DNA from: Elmis aenea
Taxonomy: Eukaryota; Arthropoda; Insecta; Coleoptera; Elmidae
NCBI GenBank assembly: GCA_947652605.1
Contig: OX393577.1
Coordinates: 25,981,466-26,045,465 of the forward strand
Length of the DNA: 64,000 nt
Reading direction: 5' to 3'
The translations under genes and the position numbers were made by a program. Below the pieces are notes generated by a model. That model saw only the letters and a program-made list of their open reading frames with translations, was not told the origin of the DNA and ran no database searches. This document shows, piece by piece, positions 49,219 through 59,865 of the stretch. Position 1 is the first letter of the stretch; every line of letters begins with the position of its first letter.

Positions 49219-49586
49219 CTAGGCGATTTACCCGGCGTTGCACGGGTGATTACAATTCTCTTATCAATCACAGACTACTCGCGCTCCGCGCTCGCGCCCG
49301 GCGGACATTCTCAGACGTTCAATTACAGACTACTCGCGCTCCGCGCTCGCGCCCGGTGGACGTTCTCAGACGTTCAATTACAGACTACTCGCGCTCCGCG
49401 CTCGCGCTCGGCGGACGTATCCGGCCGTTCCCGGGCATTTCCGGCCGTTCTTTATACGACGTTTGATCCGTCAGGTCCTAAATAGTAACTGTGCAAAATT
49501 TGGTCCCGATCGGCCAACGGGTCTAGGATTCTATAGCGAACAAACAAACAAACAAACACACAGACAAGCTCTTTTATATATATAGA
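49219..49586 (-). mobile_element. Non-autonomous Helitron with an internal 55-bp triplicate
   Basis: On the minus strand it begins TCTATATATATAAAAGAGCT (49586) and ends with the ACCCG...CGGGT hairpin and CGCCTAG (49219). It lies exactly between host A and T. It is the same family as 40852-41111 in opposite orientation. Inside, GACTACTCGCGCTCCGCGCT is repeated three times with a 55-bp period (49273, 49328, 49383), which makes a long GC-rich open stretch in several frames with no protein meaning. Confidence 0.92.
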
Positions 49587-49589
49587 TGT

Positions 49590-50285
49590 AGAGTGGGCAC
49601 AAACCACAAAGTCTGACAACAGGCAAATATTTTTTACGTAAACAAACAGAATGTTCGGTACATAGTAATCGCCTTGATTTCTTTTTTTAGCATCTAGGTT
49701 ATGCCGAAGGAAAAGTTTTATTAGGTGAAAATCAACTATATTAATCTTCTGGTTCCGTTGAACAACTAAATGTTTTAACAACTAAATGTGCTAGGATCTA
49801 CGGAGATAAAGCATTAATACAACGTGTTCAAGTCAATTTCATAAAACGCGTCAAAATGTACATTACTGATGATAGAAACCACACTAAAAATATCATAAAT
49901 AAAAACATACATATTAGCCTGTCTCCAGCCTTAATGTCCACCCGTAGTTTTGCTTCTGTGTCCAAAAATTTCAGCTAAACTTTTATTGAAAAAAACTTGC
50001 AAAAAATCCTCTGATGCCTGATATTGTACTGTCGTCAGGATATAATACTTAATGCACCTTTTTAATGTATACATCTTACGAAATAAAAATTATAAAATCT
50101 GGATTTAAATAATCGAAACTACATAATATAAAGTAACAGTATCGTTTTTTATCATAAAAAGATTCAAATTTATTTAACTGTGGTTTTATTTACGAATACC
50201 AGATAACAAACAATGAGTAGCTCACAAGTTTTATAAAACGAGAACCTGCAACCAAAATTTCTATATACTTTAATAGTTATTTATG
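49590..50285. other. AT-rich intergenic sequence, nothing recognised
   Basis: No supported feature. Confidence 0.4.
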
Positions 50286-50383
50286 TATCAAGGCCAAAAA
50301 GTGTAACTTTTTCGGCCGCGTCTGGTTTGCAGCAAACAGGCAAGGCCGAAAAAGTACGTTTTGGCCGAGGTGCATATTACATC

Positions 50384-50668
50384 TTTTTGTGCGATCGAAT
50401 TAAAAACAATTTAAATTTTTAGTAATTTTCAAAATTATAGGTTAGAAACTACGTGACATTCTGTCACTGACAGATGACGGCGTATGTACTGCATTACCGG
50501 CCCTCTCCTTAGCAACGGCCGTAAAAGTTACTTTTTCGGCCGTTGCTAAGGGTAACGGCCTGAAAAGTAACTTTTACGGCCGTTGCTAAGGATAGGGCCG
50601 GTAATGCAGTACTTTATGGTTGCCAACGCGTCCGTCAAACAGCTGTTTCTAGTACGATCGCACAAAAA
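50384..50668. repeat. Inverted-repeat element with GGCC-rich central palindrome
   Basis: Outer ends TTTTTGTGCGATCG (50384-50397) and CGATCGCACAAAAA (50655-50668). The core, 50486-50612, is an almost perfect palindrome starting GTACTGCATTACCGGCCCT and repeating AGCAACGGCCGTAAAAGTTA in both orientations. A GGCCAAAAAGTG...TTTTGGCCG motif just outside (about 50291-50367) looks related. It is probably a MITE of unknown superfamily, since no target duplication was found. Confidence 0.75.
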
Positions 50669-50669
50669 C

Positions 50670-52860
50670 TACTTATTAACCTTTCAATTATTAAAACCAT
50701 ACACGTTTTTTTTTTTATATATCTTAAACATTTTTGGCATAGTTATAAATAAAACTTTACCTTTTCAGCTGTCTACATGTTTTCTGACTGCGCAAAATTG
50801 CTCAAAATACACTGGTTAAGTAGTGCTTTTCTCACTTCTAAATCTCTCTATACTGCACTACGAATAATAAGTGATTTCTTATGAGAAATGTTAATCCGCG
50901 TAAGCTGACGAGATCACGATGTGTCACGTTAGACTTCTTTCAATGAAAATTTCAATTGTGCTAGATGCTGACACTTCAAGATATTCTGTAATCCTGGTTT
51001 GAGAATTCCATCATTTTGCAAGAGGATCTAATAGAGATATTATTTCGAATCAAGCATTACAACACGACTCTGAAAATAGGTACTGACATTTGTTGACATT
51101 AAAAATTCATTTTACAAGGGAACAAACGCTGGATTTGAGTACACACTAAAATAATAACTTTGTGTTATAATAATTGTTTGACATTAACTATTACTTTTTG
51201 ATGAGAAAAAAAATTAAGGTAATTTCTTTGAATTAAGAACTTATAAGTTATAGTAATTGAAACAAACTAGAGTGATGCTTGGTTTTCGCGTATTACCTAA
51301 CGTTAACGTTTACTTTCAAATGTAAGAGGTAGAACCTTAGTTAGTCGACGGATGAATTATTTTGAGCATCCTGATGATTTTGATAATGTTGTTTTCTTAC
51401 TGTTGTAATAGATAAAACTATTTTAGTAGTGGCGTAAAAATAAGGGGTTCAGCGGATGCGGTGAACACGGGCCCACGAGCCAAGGGTGCCCGTAGGGTGC
51501 AAACAAAAACGTTTTTTAATTATTGGCAAAAATAACCGATAGACAAAAAAGACATATGTCTAGGGCCCGTAATTCAGAGGGCCCCGATCAGTGCCGGAGA
51601 CTAAATTTTAAAAAAAAGTCGAGAGGACGTTTTTTTATGTTATCAGAATTTGTAAACAACCTCTACTTAGGGTCCGGTAAAGACTTAATCTGACTCTGTT
51701 GGCACTGGCAAACACACAAAAACTTTATCCGAAGGGCCTATCACCTCTGCTTGCACACGTGCCCATTCTATTCTTGCTACTGTATTTTTGATTTTAGATG
51801 TTTTTAATAAAGAATAAAGAAGCCAGTTTATTAATAAACATATACGGACATTAAAAATAAAGCATAAATTTAAAAAAAATATATTTGAGTAAAGATAACT
51901 TCTGAATTTAACCCCGTACAGCTCTTAAGGTAACGTATTTTTGGCAAAACTCTGTATATACGGGGTTGCACTCCAGGGAGTTACATTGTTGCATTGGTTC
52001 TGCCAAAATGGTGCCTAATATATATTAACAACTTTTTAAACTATACTCTAAAATTCTGAACTATCCTGAGTTTACAAAAACACTAAAAATGAAAAAGTAT
52101 TTAGGTATTCATATTGATAAAATAAAATAAACCTTCAAGCAAATGACCTTTAGTAATTAGTTGTTGTTATCTTAAAAACACTATAATTTTACTAAATCTA
52201 TTAATTGTTAATCTCTTCTACAAAAAAAAAATTATGAGTAATTTACGTTTTGAAATTATTCGCCCGTAATAATATCTGTTTACATACCAAGAAATAAATT
52301 AAATAGCGTATTAATACTATTTTGCCATCTATCGACGAATAGCAAAAGTACTCATAACGAATATTTGTATTAAGTGTGGGTGTGAATCGAAAATTATTTT
52401 TATTATTATGTGTATTTCCTATTCCCAAATTCCCACCGACATTAATTTTTTTTCAAAATACATTTGTTACTGCCTATTCATCACATAAAAAGATGAGGCA
52501 TTCTCACGCAATTAGAACCATAATTTGATGAAAAAGTAATTACCATAATTTAATTTCTTCTTATTCAGCAGTCGCAAATATAATACAAAATGTTAAAATA
52601 AATTGTTAGTTACAGGTAATTATAAATACTGAACAACTGCGGTTTCTACATTTGTTGTAAAACAAATTTGAATAAATTGATTAGCATAAATTACATTTTT
52701 TATTTTCGGAAATTGTTAAGATAAATAATTTACATACATTTTTTAAATGGAAGCCAGTTTGCTTTGACATTAACAAAGGCAAATTTTTTGTTTTTTATTT
52801 TTAAATGATTTCACACATTTATCTGGATGTTTAATCTCTAAATAAGAATACGTTTTGTGA
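50670..52860. other. Intergenic sequence; GGGCCC-rich element fragments at 51420-51720
   Basis: AGTGGCGTAAAAATAAGGGG, then GAACACGGGCCCACG, GGGCCCGTAATTCAGAGGGC and CAGTGCCGGAGAC look like hAT MITE pieces. The ends could not be paired and no duplication was found. The rest is AT-rich with nothing recognised. Confidence 0.4.
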
Positions 52861-52872
52861 AAATACAAACTA

Positions 52873-54039
52873 GGGTAGTGTGACCAGAATTCACTATGCC
52901 CAAAGTCCAAAGTAGGACACTTATATACAGGGTGATTCAAATCGAGGGCGACCATGGGGATCTCGCTTATTACCGAAGATAGAGGGTAGGTTTAAATTTG
53001 GCAAAGTTGCTAAATTGTATGCTTATCAATCACATCAAAACAGATTTGAAATATCTTCAACTGTTTTTAAAAAAATTGAAAAAAAACTGAAAAAATTACT
53101 TCTTTTTTTGCTATAACTTTTTTATTTACAATTTTTCTTAAATCTGCTTATTACATGGACACTTTTTATTTTACTTTTAATAGTGCCATACATTTTTTGC
53201 TGTACCGATTTCGTTTTGTTTTATAGGAACTAACTTTTTAGTTTCTTATGGGCGACAAACTTGATTTTCATCTAGTTATTAGATATGTTGAGTAAATGAA
53301 AACCTTTTTGTTTTCAAATAAATACATTGTTTATGTAAATAGCATAATCATGTAGTACATTTTGGAAATCAGTAAAATACGTTCCAGCTAACTAGATGAA
53401 AATCAAGTTTGTCTCCCATAAGAAATTAAAAAGTTAGTACCTACAAAACAAATCGGAATCGACACATGAAAAAATTGATGGCACCATTAAAAGTAAAATA
53501 AAAAGTGGCCATGTAAAACCTTTAAGATTTAAAAAAAAAATTAAAATTAAAAAAGTTATAGCAAAAAACGAAGTAATTTTTTTGTTTTTTTCAATTTTTT
53601 CAAACAGTTGAAGATATACCAATTATCAAATTTTAAAATTTTATCCCTTGTTTTAAAATAAGGAAACTACATGGTATGTACGGTGTATGCAATTAAAAAA
53701 AAGGTGACAAATTTCAGCTATGGTTATTGTAGTTATCAATATTATTAAAATAACAATATACCTATACTAAACTCAATCGAGTTTCTTTTTTAAATCAACA
53801 GTATAATAATAATAATAAAATAAGGATACCACAGAAAAATATGTAGCTAGGCACGTTTGATAAAATATTTGAATTTATGCCTTGCAATTTTTATTAAATG
53901 AAATAAGTTCTTATATTTTTATTTTTATTAGAAAATATAAAAAAACGACTGCTACGCTTTTTTTCGTGGGGAGATAGGACAAAGGACAAAAGGTTTTATT
54001 GCAGGACATGTCCTCCCAAAGTAGGACAGGTGGTCACCC
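52873..54039. mobile_element. GGGTGACC-end TA element with nested palindrome
   Basis: The left end is TA-GGGTAGTGTGACCAG with AAAGTAGGACAC further in. The right end is AAAGTAGGACAGGTGGTCACCC-TA. A fold-back element (52928-53632) sits close to its left end. It belongs to the same family as 47107-48922 and 57684-58237. Confidence 0.7.
52928..53632. mobile_element. CAGGGTGATTC palindromic element, right arm shortened
   Basis: The left end is TA-CAGGGTGATTCAAATCG with ATGGGGATCTCG at +27. Mirrored blocks include ACTTTTTATTTTACTTTTAA, GAAAATCAAGTTTGTC and GGGCGACAAACTTGATTTTC. The right arm stops about 110 bp short of the expected terminus. Confidence 0.75.
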
Positions 54040-54046
54040 TAAACTA

Positions 54047-54350
54047 GGGTTGCCAGACGTACCGGTTTTCCGGTATTGTCTTGATTTCGAGCCTCAAATC
54101 TGCGTTCCAAAAGGAGGTTTCGAGACCGGTTTATCAGCACTAGCAAAACAAATCCCAGGAAATTGAGCTTAGTACGTAATGGATTGCATAAGTTCAGTGG
54201 CCGGTACAATGAAGTAGGTACAATCGAGCTCCTAAAGGATTTTCATTTGGAATGAAAATTCCTTTAAAATTTATTTTTCTCGATTCTCTCTGGGCTGGGG
54301 GCAGATCCTCCCTCTTGTCCCAGTTTTAATATTCACAAATCTGGCAACCC
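54047..54350. mobile_element. Short TA-flanked MITE, GGGTTGCCAGA ends
   Basis: Ends TA-GGGTTGCCAGACG and ATCTGGCAACCC-TA form an 11-bp inverted repeat with a TA duplication. The interior is GC-richer than its surroundings, with no coding capacity. It starts only 5 bp beyond the TA that closes the preceding element. Confidence 0.8.
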
Positions 54351-54628
54351 TATACTTAACCGACCTTGCATCCATTAGTTTAGAAGTTACCAGTGGTGAG
54401 CCTCGAATTTTGTACACAGCCTAGTCAAAAACAAATTTTGGATAAACATAATTTACAAAAATAGGTGTTAATTATTTCATTTTATTATCCATATTATTAA
54501 GTTGTTTTTAAGCCAGTAACATACTAGTCAATTAAAAAATTTCAAGTAAATTTAAAATGCTTTTAAATAATTGAATTTACAGAAAATCTGCTTTTTAAAT
54601 TAAAAAATCAAAACTATATTCTCAAAAT

Positions 54629-54634
54629 TTTATT
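54629..54634 (-). terminator. Candidate Uba2 polyadenylation signal
   Basis: On the minus strand this is the first AATAAA after the Uba2 stop, about 240 bp downstream. That would give a short, plausible 3'UTR. There is no transcript evidence. Confidence 0.35.
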
Positions 54635-54869
54635 AAAAATTACGGAGTATGTGTAACATTGTTTTAAATAAAACTATGTATGTAAACACCATACACCGTT
54701 GAATAATAACAAGACATTTAAGGTACAAATAAAAACTTGCAAGATATGTGACATAGTTATATTCTGCAACTAGTTATTATATTATATAGTGTGGATAAAT
54801 ACAAAGTACAAAAATAATTAATCTACAGAACAAATAGCTTAAATAATTTATATTTAAAAAAAAAACAAA

Positions 54870-55024
54870 TTAATCGATAGGGTCTTCTGTCATAATCAGA
54901 TCATCATCATCTTCTTGAGGCGGAGAAATTTTTCGCTTTTTAGAAGATGAACCTTCTTGAGGATCATCAAGATCAATAGATTTATTAGGTGTGGTGATGG
55001 AACCATTTTGCTTGGTTGGAGTTT
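54870..55024 (-). CDS. Uba2: Uba2 (SUMO-activating enzyme subunit 2), last exon
   Basis: This is the C-terminal tail of the catalytic subunit of the SUMO E1, which with Aos1/Sae1 adenylates SUMO and passes it as a thioester to Ubc9. The exon begins after the acceptor TTTTGTAG. Its first two bases complete a Lys codon with the preceding exon. It encodes 51 codons, then TAA: PNKSIDLDDPQEGSSS, the basic SKKRKISPP (a nuclear-localisation-type cluster) and the acidic EDDDDLIMTEDPID end. Human UBA2 likewise ends in basic NLS and acidic segments, but its tail is much longer. The frame join and the family-typical composition support the call despite the low sequence conservation of this tail. Confidence 0.88.
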
Positions 55025-55981
55025 CTACAAAACCACGATAAGAAACTTTAACAACTGAATTTGGAGTAAAATTGTTTGTGTGTGTTAAAGAAAGTGAAAA
55101 TTTATTTAGAATAATGCATTAGAAGTGGGACGACAAACCTGCCAATTCAAATACTAAACTTTTAGAAAAGTCAAATTTCAAATATGTTTAAAATGTTTTT
55201 TGATTCTTTCCTTCAGTTTTACCAGGTGATACAGTTTGACCCACAACAGTTTTGTGAATACCTGAAATTCTGCACAGCATGGTGTATTTATGTTATTTCG
55301 ACGATGATTTTATCAGCCCAACAATTTCTTTTTTTTTTACATTATCACATTACTTTATTCTCGATTTTGGTAAATGTAAAAGTAAAATTTTTTAAAAAAT
55401 AATTAGTTTCAGGGTTTGTAAGATATTTTGCAAAACTATTACAAACTGTGTATTTGACAACACAAAACACGATCGCTACTGTATGGCTACCGTATATAAC
55501 AATAATTTATAAACTGTTTTGTCATTATTTTATGACAAAAAAAATAAAAGATCTACAATTTGACACTATAATGTAATATAAATGTAGAAAAGTTTGTCAT
55601 CTTTTAAAGTTATTTATGGACTAATATAAAATAACCAGAAAAAGGCAGTTTTTGTAGTGAGATTATTTGACAAATGAAAATTTCTGAATATGCAAGAACT
55701 CATACACTTACTATGTTTTGTTTCTTAAAGTTTTAGATTTCAATCAAATTTATAAACGAAATATCCAATCCATAGTAATAAAAGTTAAAAAGCATTAAAT
55801 TTTAATTAAAGAATTTAAAGCTTTTAATAAATTAATATTATTTACCACAATTTAAAAAAATTTAATTTCAAAAAACAAATTTAATAAAGTGAATATGTAG
55901 TTATTTTTCCACAAACGTTAACTAATCTTTTTAAAAATTATTAATTTATTTGTAATTTTTTGATAGTACTACTATTATAAT

Positions 55982-57174
55982 CAGGGGCCACAGGGGCCGG
56001 GCCCCACCTGTATTTGTGAAACTAGCAAAATAATTATAATTTTAAACAATATTTTATTGTATTCATTCTATTTTGATTTATTCCCAACACGTTTTATTGT
56101 TTAAATTAAAAAATTAATGTATTTTGTGGCAATATTGTATATAACGCGACTTAAAACGCATTTTCGGGCCAGCCGTCGGCTGGCCCTATTTCGTACGAGT
56201 AGAGCACAGGATATGTATGAAGCGTGGGGACTACCGATTGTGTTTCTTTACCGGCCGCAACATTGATAGTAGGGCCAGTTAGATCGGGCCCGTTACTAGT
56301 TTTAAAGTACATGGCAAACGATTCTTTGGCAGTTGCATTATTTTTTCTTCGTTGTTGATCTGTTTGTTTTATTTTAGTGTGTTTAATCATTGTTGGTGTG
56401 TTTTGTTGCTGTTTATTTGTTGTTTTCTTTATTATAATTTATTTTAAAGTTTACATTTTTACGAAGTCCATAAAAATTTTAACCATGAACAAAATCGACT
56501 GTTTATTAGAAAAACGTTTTTCATTACTAAGCCTAGGGGAAAAATTAGAAATAAAAAAAATGTTACTCAAAAAGATGGCAAAAAAACTAGAACATTTTGT
56601 GTAACCTGGTTTGACAAAATATTATAGCTTAGTGCAAGTGATAAAAAAATCTTTGTTTTGTTTTTATTGTATTTTGTTTGGTGGAGAGAGTGTATGGACA
56701 CTCACAGGCTGTTAAGACCTGAAACATCTTTCCGAGCGTAAACACGAATCCAATAAAGTTCATATAAACAATGTGGTGCAATTTCAAATGTTCGGTAAAA
56801 TTAACATCTTATCATCCATTGATACTGGATATCGTCTTAATATAAAGAAACATAATGAATTAGTTGACAAAAATAGACATACTTCATCAAGGATCATAGA
56901 CTGCATAAAATTTTGTGGTATATATAAACTGCCGTTAAGAGGACATGACGAAACCTTTGATTAGAACAATCGAGGAGTTTTTTAGATATGGTTACATACA
57001 CAGCTACATTAGATAGTGTTTTAAACGATCATCTCGAAAATTCGAAACTAGCAAAAAATACGTCAAAAACCTGTATTTTAATTTTTTTTTGTATAATACA
57101 TATTATGTTTAGTTTAAAAAAACATATTTTGTGTCCCTGGCCCCACCTATTTCTATTGTCACCAGCCGCCACTC
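55982..57174 (+). mobile_element. hAT element with 8-bp duplication and ZMYM1-like transposase remnant
   Basis: The left end is CAGGGGCCACAGGGGCCGGG. The right end, on the minus strand, is GAGTGGCGGCTGGTGACAAT. A perfect ATTATAAT duplication flanks it (55974-55981 and 57175-57182). Subterminal GGGCCAGCCGTCGGCTGGCC (about 56166-56185) forms a palindrome. The element carries the N-terminal part of a transposase at about 56480-57080 and has lost the rest. Confidence 0.9.
56480..57080 (+). pseudogene. N-terminal TTF/ZMYM1-like hAT transposase remnant
   Basis: In slipping frames the plus strand encodes a short N-terminus (DCLLEKRFSLLSLGEKLEIK), then a TTF zinc-finger-type segment (WFDKILWLSASDKKSLFCFY, ILFGGESVWTLTGC, ERKHESNKVHINNVVQFQ), then RLNIKKHNELVDKNR, FCGIYKLPLRGHDE and YTATLDSVLNDHLENSKLAK. 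The order W..WL, LFCxxCxLF, SVW, RHExSxxHI, HNExVxKNR, LRGHDE is that of the hAT-like family annotated as zinc finger MYM-type protein 1-like. Several stops interrupt it (after KLEHFV, in TGC*DLK, after HDETFD). The catalytic RNase-H domain is absent, so the sequence is dead. Confidence 0.88.
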
Positions 57175-57222
57175 ATTATAATATCTGTTGCACAACATTG
57201 GATAGAATAACTAATAAAATAT

Positions 57223-57683
57223 AAGGTTGTTTCAGCAGCGTTATTTGCTATCCCATGAACTATCAGGATTCTGCGCAGTATCGATATCGCGCTTCAGCAT
57301 CATTTCTGATAGTTCACCGGACGGTTAGTCGGCTGTTCCAGCTGTAATCTGACTAGATCATGACTATAGCAGTTTTAACTTAAAGTAGACAGCGAGATGA
57401 GCAAAGAGAGAGGATGGCGGTTGAAATTTGGACTTTTCTAAAAACATTGAGTAACGATAAATGAATTTACAGGTTATATCACGTTGCTGAAACAGACAGA
57501 TGTTTTTAGGTGGTGCCGTAATAAACGCTTTGGACTAGTTTTGGTCTCTGCGTCACAGTCAACTTTAAGATAAAACAGCTCTACTTTGCGGACGGTCAAA
57601 ACAGTACATGGATTAGGACAAAAACTACGCTGGGATTATTACACGCATGCGCTGTTTACAACTAACATCGCCCTCTCAACCTA
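57223..57683 (-). mobile_element. TA-flanked MITE, family GGTTTGTT, copy 3 (truncated, inverted)
   Basis: Relative to copies 1 and 2 it is in reverse orientation. It starts AAGGTTGTTTCAGCAGCG and contains GAACTATCAGGATTCTGCGC, CGATATCGCGCTTCAGCA, GGCTGTTCCAGCTGTAATCT and CGCATGCGCTGTTTACAACT. It runs directly into the GGGTGACC element at 57684, so its distal end is missing. Confidence 0.7.
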
Positions 57684-58237
57684 GGGTGACCATATGTCCC
57701 CGATTTTCGGACAGTTTTTTAAAAATTCATTTCATTAAAATGAAAGTTGTGTTTGTGGTGTACCGGAAACGGTAAAGTAGATTTCACGAAAGTTAGTCGA
57801 GGACCATTTTTTTGGTAACCCCAGGTTACCGTGTGTTTTACATTGCACCAAAACCCAACTGGTTGATGGATGTTGTCATTCACCGGTGAAGTTGTGATTG
57901 CTCAAAAACAACGATTGAATGTAAGACACAAGCAGTGGAACCGTGATTGTTTCTAACCTAACTTGACCTGTCGTTGTATAAGTCAGTACGGTAAACAATA
58001 ACGGCTGACTACCCCTTCCACGATCCACCAGAAACGACGGCTTCAAGTTCGATGGATTAAATGGCTGCCGATGGCATCAAAAACTCCCACCGCTGTAATA
58101 CAAGGCAGACGCGATGTTCCCACCACACTTCAACCGGTTGAATGTAAGACAGTTTTAATGGCACCGGTGGCATCGACGGTGGAATGTAAGACACACGGTT
58201 AGTGTCCCCGAAACTTCAGGAAAAAAATTGCTCACCT
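57684..58237. mobile_element. GGGTGACC-end TA element hosting a Harbinger MITE
   Basis: The left end is TA-GGGTGACCATATGTCCCCG. The right end, on the minus strand, is AGGTGAGCAATTTTTTTCCT with TTTCGGGGACAC further in, followed by TA. Without the nested element (57829-58198) it is only about 180 bp. Confidence 0.65.
57829..58198. mobile_element. Harbinger-type MITE with TTA duplication
   Basis: Ends CCGTGTGTTTTACATTGCACC and GGTGGAATGTAAGACACACGG are flanked by TTA on both sides (57826-57828 and 58199-58201). A 3-bp TTA/TAA target duplication is typical of the PIF/Harbinger superfamily. The interior holds CAACCGGTTGAATGTAAGAC and CACCGGTGGCATCG inverted words. The sister copy is 11988-12281. 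Confidence 0.85.
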
Positions 58238-58534
58238 TATCTCAACTCTATGTAGTACTGGTTTCTTAACCCTTTCGCTGCGGGAACCGTATTAAGCCGC
58301 ATTTATTTTTCGTGTCCCATGTGCAGGAACCGTATTAATACGCTAGTGTAATGCACAAACTTCATAAGACCCGAAAAACGCCGCACTCAAGGCACGAACT
58401 TTTTAATGCGCAAAAACCAGTAATACATTCGTTGCAAACTAGCTGCAGAAACAAACCTTTATATAAATTAGATAAATAGGGAGAAACACTTAAAAAACAC
58501 AAAAACATAGAATTTTAAACAAAAGCTTGCATAC

Positions 58535-58721
58535 TTATTTTTTCTGGTTTTGCTGCTAGTTCTTCAGGATTTGCAACAACTTTATATAATGGTTCGTCTT
58601 TTTCTTCAGCTACATAATGATGAATACCAATGGTTAGTTCGTAATTTTGTAAAAAATCATCCACCTTAAGTATACTTCCATCCACAATACCTAATAGTGA
58701 TAGTTTTTTTTTATTGTTCAT
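58535..58721 (-). CDS. Uba2: Uba2, ubiquitin-fold-domain exon
   Basis: This exon carries the ubiquitin-fold domain that recruits the E2 Ubc9. It starts after acceptor TTGTAG in phase 0, so its first codon ATG is an internal Met joined to the preceding SSEEGETE. It reads NNKKKLSLLGIVDGSILKVD, then DFLQNYELTIGIHH and EKDEPLYKVVANPEELAAKP. This corresponds to the family's EANNHKKLSEFGI, then ADDFLQDYTLLINI, then FEVVGD order. The donor is ATAA|GTATGC, leaving phase 1. Read without splicing, the frame would run on to a stop at 58515-58517, but those residues (SMQAFV) are intronic. Confidence is high because of the alignable family order and the in-frame junctions on both sides. Confidence 0.93.
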
Positions 58722-58764
58722 CTACAACATTGAACACACGTTACATTTTATGTCGATGTATGTA

Positions 58765-59821
58765 CAGGGGTCTCGTTTTTCGAGGGCCACTATGGGGATC
58801 TCGTAAACGGTAAGAGTTATGACTTGAGTTAATATTGGGCAAAGTTGTGCTTAATAATTTGAAGTAAACAGAACTTATCTAGATTTTGTAGTTTTTGAGA
58901 TATAGGGTAAAAAGTAAAAAAATGGATTTTTGTTTTTTGCCCGTAACTTTTTCATTTGATGCCGAATTTAATTTCTGTTAAAACTTTTTCATGGCCACTT
59001 TTTGCAAGGAATCACAATTCCCAATTACAATTTTCATGCGACGTTTCGCTTTTTTAAACAATCATCAGGTAAATTTTTTCTTATGGACGCTATATCTGAT
59101 TTTAACGCCAATTTGTAGAGAATTTTATTCTGAATTCGGCACTTAGCACTTCTTTGAAACAATTGTTGTTAAAAATGGTAAAAACAAATATTTATTTTGA
59201 AAAATTTCTTATCGGCATGGTAAAATAATTGTCTTTGTCCCTTTATTTTTTTTTTTGTTTCACAAAACATAGCCACTTTCTCAGTTTCATGGTGATTTTG
59301 AAAAGGTTTAATTAATAAAATTGACAATATGTTGAGAATGCATTGTTTACTTATTAACAAATATTTTTAGAATATTTTTCCCAGTTAAGTAATAAATTTC
59401 ACTAATATGTGTATTTAATCCCTTATTTGGCACACAATTATTTGTAACAAAATTTTCGTAATCAAATAATATAAGGTTTCATAGTTTTTAAAAAACGTCC
59501 AAAAATCTGTTTACTTATTAGAAGCCGTTAACGCAGATAAAGGGCATAACTCGTTGAAGATGTAACCAATGCGTTCGCTTGACAAGTTAAGTTAGTTCTT
59601 GGTTGGGTGGCCGTGCCTGGATGGCATAGCTGTTTTTCCCTTCAATAAATAAATACCTACTTATTTTCGTTTTGTGTTAAATCTTTAATTAAATCCCTTT
59701 AACCTTCGAGCGAGCGCGCAGTGATAAAATTTATACCTTTTTAAGATTTTTGGCGATAACTTTTTTTTTAGAGTTCCCGGCGCCGTCTAACACAAAGCTA
59801 TTCCTAAAACAATGTTTTTGC

Positions 59822-59865
<44 letters not shown>

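Larger units (their letters stand above)
55025..58534 (-). other. Uba2 last intron (3.5 kb), filled with mobile elements
   Basis: It runs from donor GTATGC (58534-58529) to acceptor TTTTGTAG (55025). It contains the hAT-derived element 55982-57174, MITE copy 3 (about 57223-57683), the GGGTGACC element with the Harbinger MITE (57684-58237), and a solo piggyBac-like end (TTAACCCTTTCGCTGCGGGA) near 58268. Confidence 0.85.

Noticed and set aside
49179..49485. Overlapping arginine/alanine-rich frames
   Set aside because: They result from the GC-rich 55-bp repeats of the Helitron. The same repeat gives similar frames in two registers and no known protein.
58268..58345. Complete piggyBac element starting TTAACCCTTTCGCTGCGG
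   Set aside because: Only one end is visible. The expected mirrored end with TTAA was not found before the Uba2 exon.
58515..58534. Stop-terminated Uba2 isoform by reading through the exon donor
   Set aside because: The GTATGC donor and the in-frame last exon at 55024 explain the gene. The read-through residues SMQAFV resemble no Uba2 tail.
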